A stretch of 64,000 nt of DNA. Source: Kaistia terrae (lineage in GTDB: Bacteria; Pseudomonadota; Alphaproteobacteria; Rhizobiales; Kaistiaceae). Below, piece by piece: positions 44,361 to 53,476 of the stretch. The position numbers were made by a program, and so were the translations under genes. The notes under the pieces are model-generated. The model made no database searches and was not told the origin of the DNA. It saw only the letters and a program-made list of their open reading frames with translations. How positions within the stretch are numbered: position 1 is the first letter of the stretch; every line of letters starts with the position of its first letter. The DNA lies in contig NZ_JAPKNH010000005.1 in the NCBI RefSeq assembly GCF_026344005.1, positions 248,001 through 312,000 of the forward strand, in the 5' to 3' direction.

Positions 44361-45127
44361 TTGAAATTGTCCTTGGCGGTGCGGATGGCGGCGAAGACGT
44401 CGGCAGCCGAGGCATCGACCATCTTCATCGTTGCCTTCACCGCGGGATCACTGGCGCGCAGATAGGGGCTGGTGGCCTTTTCGGCGGCGATGGTGGTCGG
44501 CACGGTCGGCTTGCCGGCGGCGCGGAGCTTCTTGATTTCCTCGCCGCGCGCGATCAGCGCCTCGTTGGCGGGATCGATGGTCAGGGCGAAGCGCAGGTTC
44601 GATTCGGTATATTCGTGGCCGCAATAGACGACCGTCTCGTCCGGCAGTGCGGCGAGCTTCTGCAGCGATTCCCACATCTGCAGCAGCGTGCCTTCGAAGA
44701 CGCGGCCGCAGCCGAGCGCGAACATCGTGTCGCCGGCAAAGGCGACGCCGTCTTCCGGCAGGAAGAAGGCGATGTGGCCGAGCGTATGGCCCGGCGTCCA
44801 GATCACATGTACCGGATGGCCGGCGAAATCATAGACGTCGCCTTCGGTGAGTTCGCGGTCGATGCCGGGGATCTTCGCGGCTTCGTAGCTCGGCCCGACG
44901 ATGGTGCAGCCCGTCGCTTCCTTCAGCGCCAGATTGCCGTCCGTATGATCGGGATGGTGATGCGTCGTGAGGATTTCGGTCAGGTTCCAGCCCGTCTGGG
45001 CGAGGGCGGCGGTGACGGCGGCAGCGTCCGGCGCGTCGATCGACGCGGTGCGGCCGGAGGCCTCGTCGTGGATCAGCACGCCGTAATTGTCGCTGAGGCA
45101 GGGGAACTGGAAGATTGCGAGAGCCAT
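44357..45127 (-). CDS. gloB: Hydroxyacylglutathione hydrolase (glyoxalase II)
   Basis: 256 residues. Metallo-beta-lactamase fold: THHHPDHTDGN metal motif, TPGHTLGHIAFF, FAGDTMFALGCGRVFEGT and YCGHEYTESNLRFAL, all diagnostic of glyoxalase II. Cleaves S-D-lactoylglutathione to lactate and glutathione. Start chosen at 45127 because the hydrolase domain starts within a few residues. Co-transcribed with the DUF985 gene and divergent from a methyltransferase gene. Confidence 0.95.
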   Translation of the reverse strand: MALAIFQFPCLSDNYGVLIHDEASGRTASIDAPDAAAVTAALAQTGWNLTEILTTHHHPDHTDGNLALKEATGCTIVGPSYEAAKIPGIDRELTEGDVYDFAGHPVHVIWTPGHTLGHIAFFLPEDGVAFAGDTMFALGCGRVFEGTLLQMWESLQKLAALPDETVVYCGHEYTESNLRFALTIDPANEALIARGEEIKKLRAAGKPTVPTTIAAEKATSPYLRASDPAVKATMKMVDASAADVFAAIRTAKDNFK

Positions 45128-45219
45128 GACGAACTCCAATATGGGCGTATGGATGGGGTGGCGCGGGTTCGGATCGTTACCTAACATCGTCGCGCCGACA
45201 TCGACAGGGGAGATCGCGT

Positions 45220-45960
45220 TTGGAACAAGGCCGTACGCTGACGCCAGACGTGCTCGATCTCGCGAGTTTCTACACCGAGAGGCTGGGCGGTGTTGCGCGG
45301 GGGCTCGTGGCGACGAGGCTGGCCGCGCTCTGGCCGCGCGTCACCGGCGACCGCGTGCTCGGCATCGGCTATGCCACGCCCTATCTGGAGCCGTTCGTGC
45401 CCCAGGCGGAGCGGGTTCTGAATTTCATGCCGGCGGCGCAGGGCGTCATGAGTTGGCCATCGGGCGGCGGCAATCTCGCGGCGCTGGTCGTCGAGGACGA
45501 ACTGCCGCTGACCGATTCGTCGATCGATCGCATCCTCGTCATCCATTGCCTCGAAACCGCGTTCAACGCGCGAGAAACACTGCGCGAGCTTTGGCGGGTG
45601 CTGGTGCCTGGCGGCAAGATGATCGTCGTCGTGCCGAACCGGCGCGGGATCTGGGCGCGGGTCGAGCGCACGCCGTTCGGCTATGGAAGGCCGTTCAGCC
45701 GAGGCCAGCTTTCGACCCTGCTGCGCAACACGGAATTCAGCGAGACGGCCTGGAGCGGCGCGCTGTTCGCGCCGCCTTTCGCCGGGCGGATGATGATGCA
45801 TAGCGGCCGGGGCTGGGAACGAACCGGCGAAGTGCTTTGGCCGGGCTTTGCCGGTGTCCAGATCGTCGAGGCGACCAAGCTGGTCTATCAGGGCCTGCCC
45901 GCCCGCAACCCTCGCCGGCGCCAACCCGCCTTCCGCCCCGCGCTGGCGCCGCCGGGCTAG
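45220..45960 (+). CDS. SAM-dependent methyltransferase
   Basis: 246 residues. Weak but recognisable motif I (DRVLGIGYATPYL), LPLTDSSIDRILVIHCLE (motif II) and LVPGGKMIVVVPNRRGIWAR (motif III). Starts with TTG at 45220, seven bases after AGGGGAG. Adjacent to gloB in a divergent pair, which I recall as common in rhizobia. Substrate unknown. Confidence 0.82.
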   Translation: MEQGRTLTPDVLDLASFYTERLGGVARGLVATRLAALWPRVTGDRVLGIGYATPYLEPFVPQAERVLNFMPAAQGVMSWPSGGGNLAALVVEDELPLTDSSIDRILVIHCLETAFNARETLRELWRVLVPGGKMIVVVPNRRGIWARVERTPFGYGRPFSRGQLSTLLRNTEFSETAWSGALFAPPFAGRMMMHSGRGWERTGEVLWPGFAGVQIVEATKLVYQGLPARNPRRRQPAFRPALAPPG

Positions 45961-46010
45961 GCTGGGTGTCGGGCTGCCGTCTTCGGGCGCAAGCGCGTTG
46001 CAATCTGCAT

Positions 46011-46078
46011 TGTTTTCTTTGATTTTGCGTTTGGGCTTGCCCAATGTTTTCTTTGATTTTGCCCGTGGGCTTCCCTAT
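46011..46078. repeat. Imperfect 34-base tandem duplication
   Basis: 46011-46044 and 46045-46078 share an identical 18-base start (TGTTTTCTTTGATTTTGC) and a common GGGCTT later. It lies in the gap before the chorismate mutase gene. Confidence 0.85.
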
Positions 46079-46141
46079 GAATCGGCCGCCGCCGGCCGCC
46101 TTGGCGCGGCCTTTGTCTTTCCCGCCAAGAGCCGATCCACG

Positions 46142-47023
46142 ATGGTCTCGACCGTGACAAAAAATTCTGCCAACGAAGCAGATGCGGCGACACTCGCCCG
46201 CATCCGGCAAACCATCGACGAGCTGGATGCCGAGATGCATCGCTGCCTGGTCGAGCGCGGTCAGGCCATCGACACGCTGATCAAGGTCAAGGGCACGAGC
46301 CGGCCCGGCGCTGCGTTCCGCCCCGGTCGCGAGGCCGACATGATGCGCCGGCTGGTGGCTCGCCATGAGGGCCGGCTGCCGCTCTGGACCGTCGAGCATA
46401 TCTGGCGCGAGATCATCACGACGTTCACGCGCATGCAGGCGCGCTTCGATGTGTCGATCGACCAGGGCGTCGACCGCGATGCGCTGCGCGACACGGCCCG
46501 CTTCCTGTTCGGCTTCACCGTGGCGCTACACGGCTATGCCGACGCGGCGGAGACGATCACCCATATTCGCGAGACCGGGACCGATCTCGGCCTGGTCTCG
46601 GCCAACCAGCCGGCTTCCGCGGGCGCCTGGTGGCGGGCGCTCGGGCGTCCGTCCGCGCCCCGCATCATGGCGATGTCGCCCTATATCCGCATCGCGGGCC
46701 GCCCGGCCGAACATGCCGCCTTCGTCATCGCGCCAGAGCTTGCCGATCCGACGCCGCCCGATCTCGACCTTTTCGCCGTGACGGCGATCGGCAAGGATCC
46801 CTGGCCGGCGATCGTCGCTGCCGGCGGTGCCGTGCTGGCGGAAGCGGGCGATGAAAAGCTGATCGCGCTGCCGGTCGGCACGGCCGTGGCCGCGCTGGCG
46901 GCGCATGCCGGTTTCGAGGATGTGGCGCGCGTCGGCGCGCTGTCGCGCGGCATCGCCATCGGCGATATCGACGCCAATCCAGTTCTCTATGAGCGCCTCG
47001 ACGAAGAGGCGGGAGTTTCGTGA
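46142..47023 (+). CDS. Chorismate mutase (AroQ type) with C-terminal extension
   Basis: 293 residues. Residues about 18-105 are an AroQ helical chorismate mutase: [55 protein letters not shown]. The remaining about 190 residues ([38 protein letters not shown]) are not a chorismate mutase; they look like a degenerate regulatory or substrate-binding part of unknown class. It makes prephenate from chorismate. The stop TGA is fused with the next ATG (TGATG). First gene of the aromatic operon; the start at 46142 begins 17 residues before the CM helix. Confidence 0.85.
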   Translation: MVSTVTKNSANEADAATLARIRQTIDELDAEMHRCLVERGQAIDTLIKVKGTSRPGAAFRPGREADMMRRLVARHEGRLPLWTVEHIWREIITTFTRMQARFDVSIDQGVDRDALRDTARFLFGFTVALHGYADAAETITHIRETGTDLGLVSANQPASAGAWWRALGRPSAPRIMAMSPYIRIAGRPAEHAAFVIAPELADPTPPDLDLFAVTAIGKDPWPAIVAAGGAVLAEAGDEKLIALPVGTAVAALAAHAGFEDVARVGALSRGIAIGDIDANPVLYERLDEEAGVS

Positions 47024-48159
47024 TGAACAAGTCGGACAAGATCGTCGACACCAAGCCCGCCGACCGGCCCGTGCCGCGCGCCGGAATTCTCGACATCGCC
47101 CCCTATGTGCCGGGCCGTTCGAAGGCGACCGGCGGATCGAAGCTCTACAAGCTCTCCTCGAACGAGACGCCGCTCGGGCCAAGCCCGGCCGCCATCGCCG
47201 CCTATCAGGCGACGGCCGCCAAGCTCGAGATCTATCCGGACGGATCGGCGGCGGAACTTCGCACCGCCATCGCCGACGCCTATGGCATCAACGCGTCGCG
47301 CATCATCTGCGGCAACGGCTCGGACGATGTCCTCGCCATGGCCAGCCACGTCTATCTGGGACCGGGCGACGAGGCGATCTATTCGAAGCACGGCTTCAAC
47401 GTCTATCCGATCATGATCCAGGGCGCCGGCGCCACGCCCGTCGTCGCTCCGGAAAAGGATCTGACGGCCTATGTCGACGGCATTCTGGAGCTGGTGACGG
47501 ACAAGACCCGAATCGTCTTCGTCGCTAACCCGAACAACCCGACCGGTACCTATCTGCCGTTCAGCGAGATCCGCCGCCTGCACGCGGCGCTGCCGTCGCG
47601 CGTGCTGCTCGTGCTCGACGCGGCCTATTCCGAATATGTCCGCCGCAACGACTATGAGAGCGGCATCGAACTCGCCGGCACCGCGCCGAACGTGCTGATG
47701 ACGCGCACCTTCTCGAAGATTTTTGGGCTCGCGGGCGTTCGGCTTGGCTGGGGCTATGGCCCGGCCGAGGTGATCGAGGCGCTGAATCGCATTCGCGGGC
47801 CGTTCAACGTTTCCGCCCCGGCAATGGCCGCCGGCATCGCGGCGCTCAGGGATCGTGCCCATATCGACGCGGCGATCGCCCACAACGAGGAATGGCTGCC
47901 GCGCGTCACCGAAGGCATCCGTTCGCTCGGCCTCGACGTGACGCCGAGCGTCGCCAACTTCGTGCTGATCCACTTCCCGGAAGAGAAGGGCCGTCGCGCC
48001 AGCGACGCCGACGATTATCTCGTTTCGCACGGCATCATTTTGCGCGCGATGACCAGCTATCACCTGCCTAACGCGCTGCGGATGACCATCGGCTCGGCCG
48101 AGGCGAACGAGGCCGCCATCGCGGCGCTACGCGACTTCCTGCACCGGACGGCGCGCTGA
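47023..48159 (+). CDS. hisC: Class I/II aminotransferase (HisC family)
   Basis: 378 residues. PLP-dependent fold type [50 protein letters not shown] and [19 protein letters not shown] with the PLP-binding Lys. In this operon it may convert prephenate or 4-hydroxyphenylpyruvate rather than, or as well as, imidazole acetol phosphate; such broad HisC use is common in alphaproteobacteria. The ATG at 47023 overlaps the CM stop; a GTG start 3 bases earlier adds one residue. Confidence 0.9.
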   Translation: MNKSDKIVDTKPADRPVPRAGILDIAPYVPGRSKATGGSKLYKLSSNETPLGPSPAAIAAYQATAAKLEIYPDGSAAELRTAIADAYGINASRIICGNGSDDVLAMASHVYLGPGDEAIYSKHGFNVYPIMIQGAGATPVVAPEKDLTAYVDGILELVTDKTRIVFVANPNNPTGTYLPFSEIRRLHAALPSRVLLVLDAAYSEYVRRNDYESGIELAGTAPNVLMTRTFSKIFGLAGVRLGWGYGPAEVIEALNRIRGPFNVSAPAMAAGIAALRDRAHIDAAIAHNEEWLPRVTEGIRSLGLDVTPSVANFVLIHFPEEKGRRASDADDYLVSHGIILRAMTSYHLPNALRMTIGSAEANEAAIAALRDFLHRTAR

Positions 48160-49085
48160 TGTCGGATCCCCTCTTTAACAAGCTGGCCCTTGTCGGCATC
48201 GGCCATATCGGCGCCTCGATCGCGCTCGCGGCGCGCCGCGCAGGCGTCGTGGGGGAGATTGCCATCTCGACCCGCAGCCCGGCGACGCTCGCGCGCGCCG
48301 AGCAGCTGGGTCTTGGCGATGTCTACTTCGCAGACGCTGCCGACGCCGTGCGCGATGCCGATCTGGTCATCGTCTGCGTGCCGGTTGGCGCGTCGGGCGA
48401 CGTCGCAAAACTGATCGGGCCGCATCTGAAAGCCGGCGCGATCGTTTCCGATGTCGGCTCGGTCAAGGCATCAGTGATGAAGGCGATGGCGCCGCATCTG
48501 CCGTCCGCCGTACACTTCATCCCGGGCCATCCGCTCGCCGGCACCGAGCATTCGGGACCGGATGCCGGTCTCGTCGATCTGTTCCAGAACCGCTGGTGCG
48601 TGCTGACCCCGGCCGAGACCGTCGATCCCGCCGCCGTCGAAAAGCTGATGGCGTTCTGGCGGGCGCTGGGCGCCAATGTCGAGGCGATGAGCGCGGAGCA
48701 TCACGATCTGGTGCTGGCGATTACCAGCCATTTGCCGCACCTGATCGCCTACAACATCGTCGGTACGGCTTCGGATCTCGAATCGGGCATCCGCTCGGAA
48801 GTGCTGAAATTCTCGGCCTCGGGTTTTCGCGATTTTACCCGTATCGCGGCGTCCGATCCGACGATGTGGCGCGACGTCTTCCTCAACAACAAGGAGGCCG
48901 TCCTGGAGATGCTCGGCCGCTTCAACGAGGATCTGGCGACGCTGACGCGGGCAATCCGCAACGGCGACGGCGACACGCTGTTCGAGCTGTTTACCCGCAC
49001 GCGCGCCATCCGCCGTTCGATCGTCGCCATCGGCCAGGACACGGCCGCGCCCGATTTCGGCCGCCGGGACCATACGAAGGCTTAG
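48159..49085 (+). CDS. tyrC: Prephenate/arogenate dehydrogenase
   Basis: 308 residues. Rossmann N terminus LALVGIGHIGASIALAARRAG, the VSDVGSVKASV motif, HFIPGHPLAGTEHSGPDA and ITSHLPHLIAYN. Oxidative decarboxylation to 4-hydroxyphenylpyruvate or tyrosine. The ATG overlaps the aminotransferase stop (TGATG), showing a coupled CM-HisC-TyrC operon for tyrosine synthesis. Prephenate versus arogenate substrate cannot be told. Confidence 0.92.
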   Translation: MSDPLFNKLALVGIGHIGASIALAARRAGVVGEIAISTRSPATLARAEQLGLGDVYFADAADAVRDADLVIVCVPVGASGDVAKLIGPHLKAGAIVSDVGSVKASVMKAMAPHLPSAVHFIPGHPLAGTEHSGPDAGLVDLFQNRWCVLTPAETVDPAAVEKLMAFWRALGANVEAMSAEHHDLVLAITSHLPHLIAYNIVGTASDLESGIRSEVLKFSASGFRDFTRIAASDPTMWRDVFLNNKEAVLEMLGRFNEDLATLTRAIRNGDGDTLFELFTRTRAIRRSIVAIGQDTAAPDFGRRDHTKA

Positions 49086-49145
49086 GGTTCGATCTGCTTC
49101 ACCCCGGATCATGGGTGCGCGCTGTCTCCAAGGGTTTTGGCACGG

Positions 49146-49257
49146 CCGTCGCCCCGGCGGAGGCCGGGGCCCATAAGCACCGTCCCGGCAAGACGTAGCC
49201 TCGCCTTTCGCCATGGGCCGGAGTGTCTGGATCCCGGCCTCCGCCGGGATGACGGCC
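49146..49257. repeat. Class C-related palindromic repeat, copy C2
   Basis: GCCGTCGCCCCGGCGGAGGCCGGGGCCCA ... CTGGATCCCGGCCTCCGCCGGGATGACGGC. It lies in the convergent gap between tyrC and the racemase gene. Confidence 0.82.
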
Positions 49258-49323
49258 GAGGTTGATGGCGGCATCGCGAGATCACCCTCGGGCAGAGGGA
49301 CCGGCAAGACCGCCGGTGACGGA

Positions 49324-49995
49324 CTAGCCCGCCCGCGCCAGTTCGATCGCCTTGCGGATCGCCGCCCGATGCGGGTCGACCAGTGGCAACGGCAAATCCC
49401 TGCCGACATCGGCCAGAATCGGGATCAGACCGGCGCCACCGAGCACGACGCGGGCGGCGCCCGTCCGTTCTGCCTCTTCCGTGATCACGGCGCGGCACAG
49501 TTCGGCATCGCGCGCCGCCGCATCGCCGATCGACAGGAAGCTGGAGATCCGGTCGGAGAGGCCGATCGTCGTCGCCAGTTCGGCGAGCATGTCGCACCAG
49601 GCTTCGCCATTGGTGGCGACCATGAACGGGCCCGGCTCGGCCGCCGCGGCGCGAAGGCCTGCCTCGGCGAAGCCGACCACGGGGCCGGGGAAGCCGCCCT
49701 GCAGCGCGTCGAGGCCGGGGTCGCCGAAGCAGGCGATGACGATCGCATCAGCCTCCGCACCGTCCTGCAGCTCGGCCATGGCGACATCCAGCACGGCATC
49801 GGCGGCGATCGCGGCGCCGGCCCGGTCGGAAATATACGGCGCGCCGAAGCGGGCGGTGACGGCGGAGACGGTGACATCCGCGCCGGCTTCGTCCTCGGCC
49901 AGCGCGCGCAGCCTGGCGGTGATCGCCTCCGAGGTGTTCGGATTGATCACCATCAGCCGCAACGGGCCTTCGGTTCGCTGGGGCCGGTCATTCAT
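49324..49995 (-). CDS. Aspartate/glutamate/hydantoin racemase family protein
   Basis: 223 residues. LMVINPNTSEAITARLR at the start, AIVIACFGDPGLDAL (first catalytic Cys), and GAARVVLGGAGLIPIL with LPLVDPHRAAIRKA. The second Cys usual in racemases is replaced by a Gly-Gly-Ala motif, so racemase activity may be lost or it may be a decarboxylase or hydantoin-type member. Start at 49995 with GGAG nine bases upstream. Faces tyrC convergently. Confidence 0.8.
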   Translation of the reverse strand: MNDRPQRTEGPLRLMVINPNTSEAITARLRALAEDEAGADVTVSAVTARFGAPYISDRAGAAIAADAVLDVAMAELQDGAEADAIVIACFGDPGLDALQGGFPGPVVGFAEAGLRAAAAEPGPFMVATNGEAWCDMLAELATTIGLSDRISSFLSIGDAAARDAELCRAVITEEAERTGAARVVLGGAGLIPILADVGRDLPLPLVDPHRAAIRKAIELARAG

Positions 49996-50058
49996 GCGGT
50001 ATATCTCCGGATTGCTCGTCATGCCGGGAGCGGCAAGCAAGCCGCGCGCCAGACCCGG

Positions 50059-51180
50059 TCAGCTGCCGGCAATCCCGGCGGCATTGCCAAGCTTCAGCGG
50101 TGGCAGCCGGCCGAGCGGGATGAAGCCAGCCGAGACCCTGCCGTTCTTGATCGTCAGCGTCGTCTCGCGCCAGGTCTTGCCGTCGACCTGGACCGGCTTC
50201 AGGAAGGCCGAGAGCGGGCCGAGGATCTGCGCGACGCGGTTGCGGCTGCCGGGATGGATCGTCTCGGCGAGATCGGGAAGCTTTTCCAACTGGTCGACGC
50301 GGATAGCGACCCTGCCGGAGATCACGCCGTCGCGGGCGACCGTGAGATCGCCGCTGGCATTCGCCAGGAAGCCGCCGATATCGATGCTGAGCTGGCCGAG
50401 CTTGACCTGGCCGCCGGCAGCCAGCCACGCGGGCAGCGGATCGACATGGCGGTCGCGCAGTTCCGGCAGCGCGCCGGGCAGGATGGCGTAGAGCTTGGCA
50501 GAAAGGTCGGGCAAGGTCGGCGCGCCTGGGATGGTGGCGGCGAAGCCGTCGACGGTGGTGGCGAGATCGAGCGCGGTGGCGTCGCTGTCATTCTGCAGCA
50601 GATGCAACTCGGCATGCTTTGCCCGCGCCGCGGTCGGGATCCGCGGATCGGCCGGGGCGCTGATCGTGCTGGTCAGGTCGTCGGCGACGGCGGAAAAGCG
50701 CTTCAGCCGCGAAGTGCCGACACGAACGCTGGTTTCCAGCGAACTCCAATTGGCCTCGACGTCGATTGGGCCGAGCCCCTGGGCCATCTGCGCCTGTAGC
50801 TCGAGCGGCCCCCGCAGGGAGGCGAGTACGTGGCCGGGATTGTAGATGAGCGCGATCGCCTCGAGCGCGCCGACGCTGGCCGAGAACCCGCGCGCCGGCA
50901 GCTCCAGCGAAGCCGGCGTGCAATCGATGGAGAATTTGAACGGGAAGCCGCCGAGTTGATCCGCCGTGCAACCGATGACGCCGCCCTCGGCGATGAAATC
51001 GGCCTTCATGGCGGCGATTCGTTCCGTCGCGATCCGGTTGGCCCAGAACCAGCCGCCGGCCCACAGCGCGCAGAGCAGCACGGCGGCGACGATGACGAAC
51101 TTGAACTTGCGTCCGACGGAACGGGACCGGTGCTTCGCGTCCGTTTGGGCGGTTGCGTTCGTCTTGGCCGGTTCGATCAT
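50059..51180 (-). CDS. DUF2125 domain-containing protein
   Basis: 373 residues. One N-terminal membrane helix (about residues 27-48), then a large periplasmic part with IGCTADQLGGFPFKFSIDC, containing a Cys pair, and LGPIDVEANWSSLETSVR. DUF2125 is common in rhizobia and of unknown function. Lies between the racemase gene and the divergent cyclotransferase gene; tyrC-DUF2125-cyclotransferase is a recurring neighbourhood in my recollection. Confidence 0.85.
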   Translation of the reverse strand: MIEPAKTNATAQTDAKHRSRSVGRKFKFVIVAAVLLCALWAGGWFWANRIATERIAAMKADFIAEGGVIGCTADQLGGFPFKFSIDCTPASLELPARGFSASVGALEAIALIYNPGHVLASLRGPLELQAQMAQGLGPIDVEANWSSLETSVRVGTSRLKRFSAVADDLTSTISAPADPRIPTAARAKHAELHLLQNDSDATALDLATTVDGFAATIPGAPTLPDLSAKLYAILPGALPELRDRHVDPLPAWLAAGGQVKLGQLSIDIGGFLANASGDLTVARDGVISGRVAIRVDQLEKLPDLAETIHPGSRNRVAQILGPLSAFLKPVQVDGKTWRETTLTIKNGRVSAGFIPLGRLPPLKLGNAAGIAGS

Positions 51181-51251
51181 CCGTTTCCTCCGTTGATGTG
51201 GCGGGCGGCGGCTGTTACGCGGTGACTATCAGTCTTTTCGAGGACGCACTC

Positions 51252-51788
51252 ATGTCCGATTTCTGGGTCTTTGGCTATGGCTCGCTGATGTGGCGGCCGG
51301 GCTTCCCGTTTGAGGAGGCTTTTCCGGCGCATCTGGAAGGCGAGCGGCGCGCCTTTTGTGTCCAGTCCTACATCTATCGGGGAACGCGGGAACATCCGGG
51401 GCTGGTGCTGGGCCTCGATCGGGGCGGCTCGTGCCGGGGCATGGCGTTTCGCGTGGCGGAGGCCGAACGGGACGCTGTCCTCGCCTATCTGCGCGAGCGC
51501 GAGCTGGTGACGAACTCGTATCTCGAAGTCGAGCGCGACATCCGGCTTGAGCGGCCGGCGCGCGACTATGTGCGGGCCACCACCTATGTCGTCGACCGCG
51601 ACCACCCGCAATATGCCGGCGATCTCTCGCGCGCCGCTGTGCTGGCGCAGGTGAGCGACAGCGTAGGGCAAGCGGGCAGCAATCGGGACTATGTGCTCGC
51701 CACGGCGGAGCATCTCGCCAGCCTCAATATCGAGGATGCCGATCTCGAATGGCTGGCCGAACAGCTCCTGGCAGCGCCGGCCGCCTGA
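51252..51788 (+). CDS. ChaC-like gamma-glutamylcyclotransferase
   Basis: 178 residues. WVFGYGSLMWRPGFPFEE at the start (Y-G-S-L) and RGMAFRVAEAE, ELVTNSYLEVE match the ChaC type, which cleaves gamma-glutamyl peptides such as glutathione to 5-oxoproline. GAGGA lies seven bases before the ATG. Ends nine bases before the convergent plsC stop. Confidence 0.9.
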   Translation: MSDFWVFGYGSLMWRPGFPFEEAFPAHLEGERRAFCVQSYIYRGTREHPGLVLGLDRGGSCRGMAFRVAEAERDAVLAYLRERELVTNSYLEVERDIRLERPARDYVRATTYVVDRDHPQYAGDLSRAAVLAQVSDSVGQAGSNRDYVLATAEHLASLNIEDADLEWLAEQLLAAPAA

Positions 51789-51797
51789 GCCAAGGGC

Positions 51798-52589
51798 CTA
51801 GGCTGATTCGCTTGCCCGGATCGTATCGATGCGGGAAGCCGCTTCCGGCGGCAGCGGCGGCGGGTTGGGGCCCTCGGCTGCTTCGAGCAGCAGCTTGTCC
51901 GTCGCCGGTTCCAGGACGTTGATCAGCGTCGCCAGGAAGGTCTTCGAATCGAGGCCGGGCGGGATCGGGTCGAGGACGTCGATGACGATGGTGCCGGGGA
52001 AGCGGAAGAAGCTCGAACGCGGCCAATACAGGCCGGAATTCATCGCGATCGGCACCACCGGCACCTTCAGCTCGCGATAGAGGTGGATGATGCCGAACTT
52101 GTAATCCGGCGGCGAACCGGCCGTGCGGCGGGTGCCTTCCGGAAACAGGATGACCTGGCGGCCCTCCTGGACGGCTTCCTTCGAATCGGCGGCCAGCTTG
52201 CGCAGCGCCTTGGAGCCGCCGGCGCGGTCGACCGGGATCATGCCGGCCTTCCATGTGTACCAGCCGAAAAGCGGGATCCACATCAGCTGCCGCTTCATCA
52301 CATAGGTCGGGTCGTCGAGCATATGGAACAACGCCATCGTCTCGAAGGCCGATTGGTGTTTTGGCGCGATCAGACCGCCGCCCTTCGGCAACTTCTCTCT
52401 TCCGCGAACTTCGATCTTCGTGCCGGCGAAAACGCGCAGCGCCCACATTGACGAGGCGGTCCAGAACTTGACCACGGCGATGGCGGCGCGATGCGGCAGA
52501 AAAAAGAAAAACGGAAGCGTCACGGCGAGGATGATCGCCATGATCAGATAGAACGCGGCCTGAAAGAGCAGTGAACGAAGGATCAGCAT
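51798..52589 (-). CDS. plsC: 1-acyl-sn-glycerol-3-phosphate acyltransferase
   Basis: 263 residues. One or two N-terminal membrane helices (SLLFQAAFYLIMAIILAVTLPFFFFL), then the acyltransferase box K-H-Q-S-A-F-E (here H-X4-E in place of the usual H-X4-D) and FPEGTRR. Makes phosphatidic acid from lysophosphatidic acid in membrane lipid synthesis. The Glu variant is found in other alphaproteobacterial members as I recall. GGG(R)LIAPKHQSAFET is the surrounding block. Confidence 0.92.
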   Translation of the reverse strand: MLILRSLLFQAAFYLIMAIILAVTLPFFFFLPHRAAIAVVKFWTASSMWALRVFAGTKIEVRGREKLPKGGGLIAPKHQSAFETMALFHMLDDPTYVMKRQLMWIPLFGWYTWKAGMIPVDRAGGSKALRKLAADSKEAVQEGRQVILFPEGTRRTAGSPPDYKFGIIHLYRELKVPVVPIAMNSGLYWPRSSFFRFPGTIVIDVLDPIPPGLDSKTFLATLINVLEPATDKLLLEAAEGPNPPPLPPEAASRIDTIRASESA

Positions 52590-52624
52590 GGTGCGGTTCT
52601 ACGTCGGCGTCGAAAAATACGGCG

Positions 52625-53476
52625 TCAGCGCAGGACCCCGCCTCCTGTCGCGTGGGTATGCGTATCCGCGGCAATCGCGGTCACGCTTTCCCCTCGCGGC
52701 GTCTCGAAGGCGAGCCGCGCACGAGCGAGCGTATACTTCAGGTATTCGCGCAGGAGAAGCTTTACTGATGTGGGGTGTCGCCACCAGCGATCCATTTCGA
52801 GCTGTTTGTTCGAAACCGGGTAGGGAATCAGTCGCACGTCGGGCATCGCGCGGCCCAGTTCCACCATGCTGCGGGGCATGTGGTAGTCGCTGGTAACGAT
52901 GATCAGCGAGTGGATGCCCATCTTCTCGACCCATGCCCGCGTCTCGTCCGCATTGCCGATCGTGTCACGCGCCGCGTGTCCCAGATCGACGCGCTGGTCG
53001 AGCACGGCGCTCTCGGCGCGCTCGACCGCGCGGGCGATATCCTGGCGGCCAACGGCCGGATTCACGCCTGATATCAGCAGTTTTTCGGCGCGATTGTCCT
53101 TCAGCAGCGCCAGCGCGCCGTCAATGCGCGCGGTGCCGCCGGTGAGCGCCACGATGCCTTCGGCGGTGACGTCGGTGGGCGGGCTGGTGCTGGCCACCTG
53201 ACGGGCGAATCGGGCGAAATCGATTCCCGCTAGCGAACCGGCGATCGCCAGCAGCAAAAGAACGGTGATCAGGGGGCGACGGCCGGGAGCCGGCAGGGGC
53301 GTGCGCGAGCGGCCGCGCGACGATGCGCCGGCAAAATTCCGTCGGCCAATATCCAGATCGGTTTGGGCCGCGTCACTCATGCCCGTCAGAATGCGAGCCG
53401 ATTGCGGCCAAGAGTGGGCGGAATTCACGCCATCGTGACGGCCGATTGAACGGGATGAGGGCGCGCCGCCGGTCAT
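52625..53476 (-). CDS. YdcF family (DUF218) membrane-anchored protein
   Basis: 283 residues. One membrane helix (about residues 66-85), then a DUF218 domain: IVALTGGTARIDGALALLKDNRAEKLLISGV, NADETRAWVEKMG, LIIVTSDYHMPRSMVELGRAM. The YdcF/SanA group is thought to act in envelope glycan or lipid handling; substrate unknown. The ATG at 53476 overlaps the ftsX stop (ATGA), which decided this start; a later Met at 53380 is possible. Third gene of ftsE-ftsX-ydcF. Confidence 0.85.
   Translation of the reverse strand: MTGGAPSSRSIGRHDGVNSAHSWPQSARILTGMSDAAQTDLDIGRRNFAGASSRGRSRTPLPAPGRRPLITVLLLLAIAGSLAGIDFARFARQVASTSPPTDVTAEGIVALTGGTARIDGALALLKDNRAEKLLISGVNPAVGRQDIARAVERAESAVLDQRVDLGHAARDTIGNADETRAWVEKMGIHSLIIVTSDYHMPRSMVELGRAMPDVRLIPYPVSNKQLEMDRWWRHPTSVKLLLREYLKYTLARARLAFETPRGESVTAIAADTHTHATGGGVLR

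Noticed and set aside
41757-44465. 902-codon plus-strand open frame opposite the NYN and cupin genes
   Set aside because: Antisense to the NYN protein and the DUF985 gene, which have clear domains; the frame shows only Arg/Gly-rich filler.
45848-46141. N-terminal extension of the chorismate mutase frame
   Set aside because: Upstream residues overlap the end of the methyltransferase gene and are low in conservation; the ATG at 46142 fits the mutase domain start.
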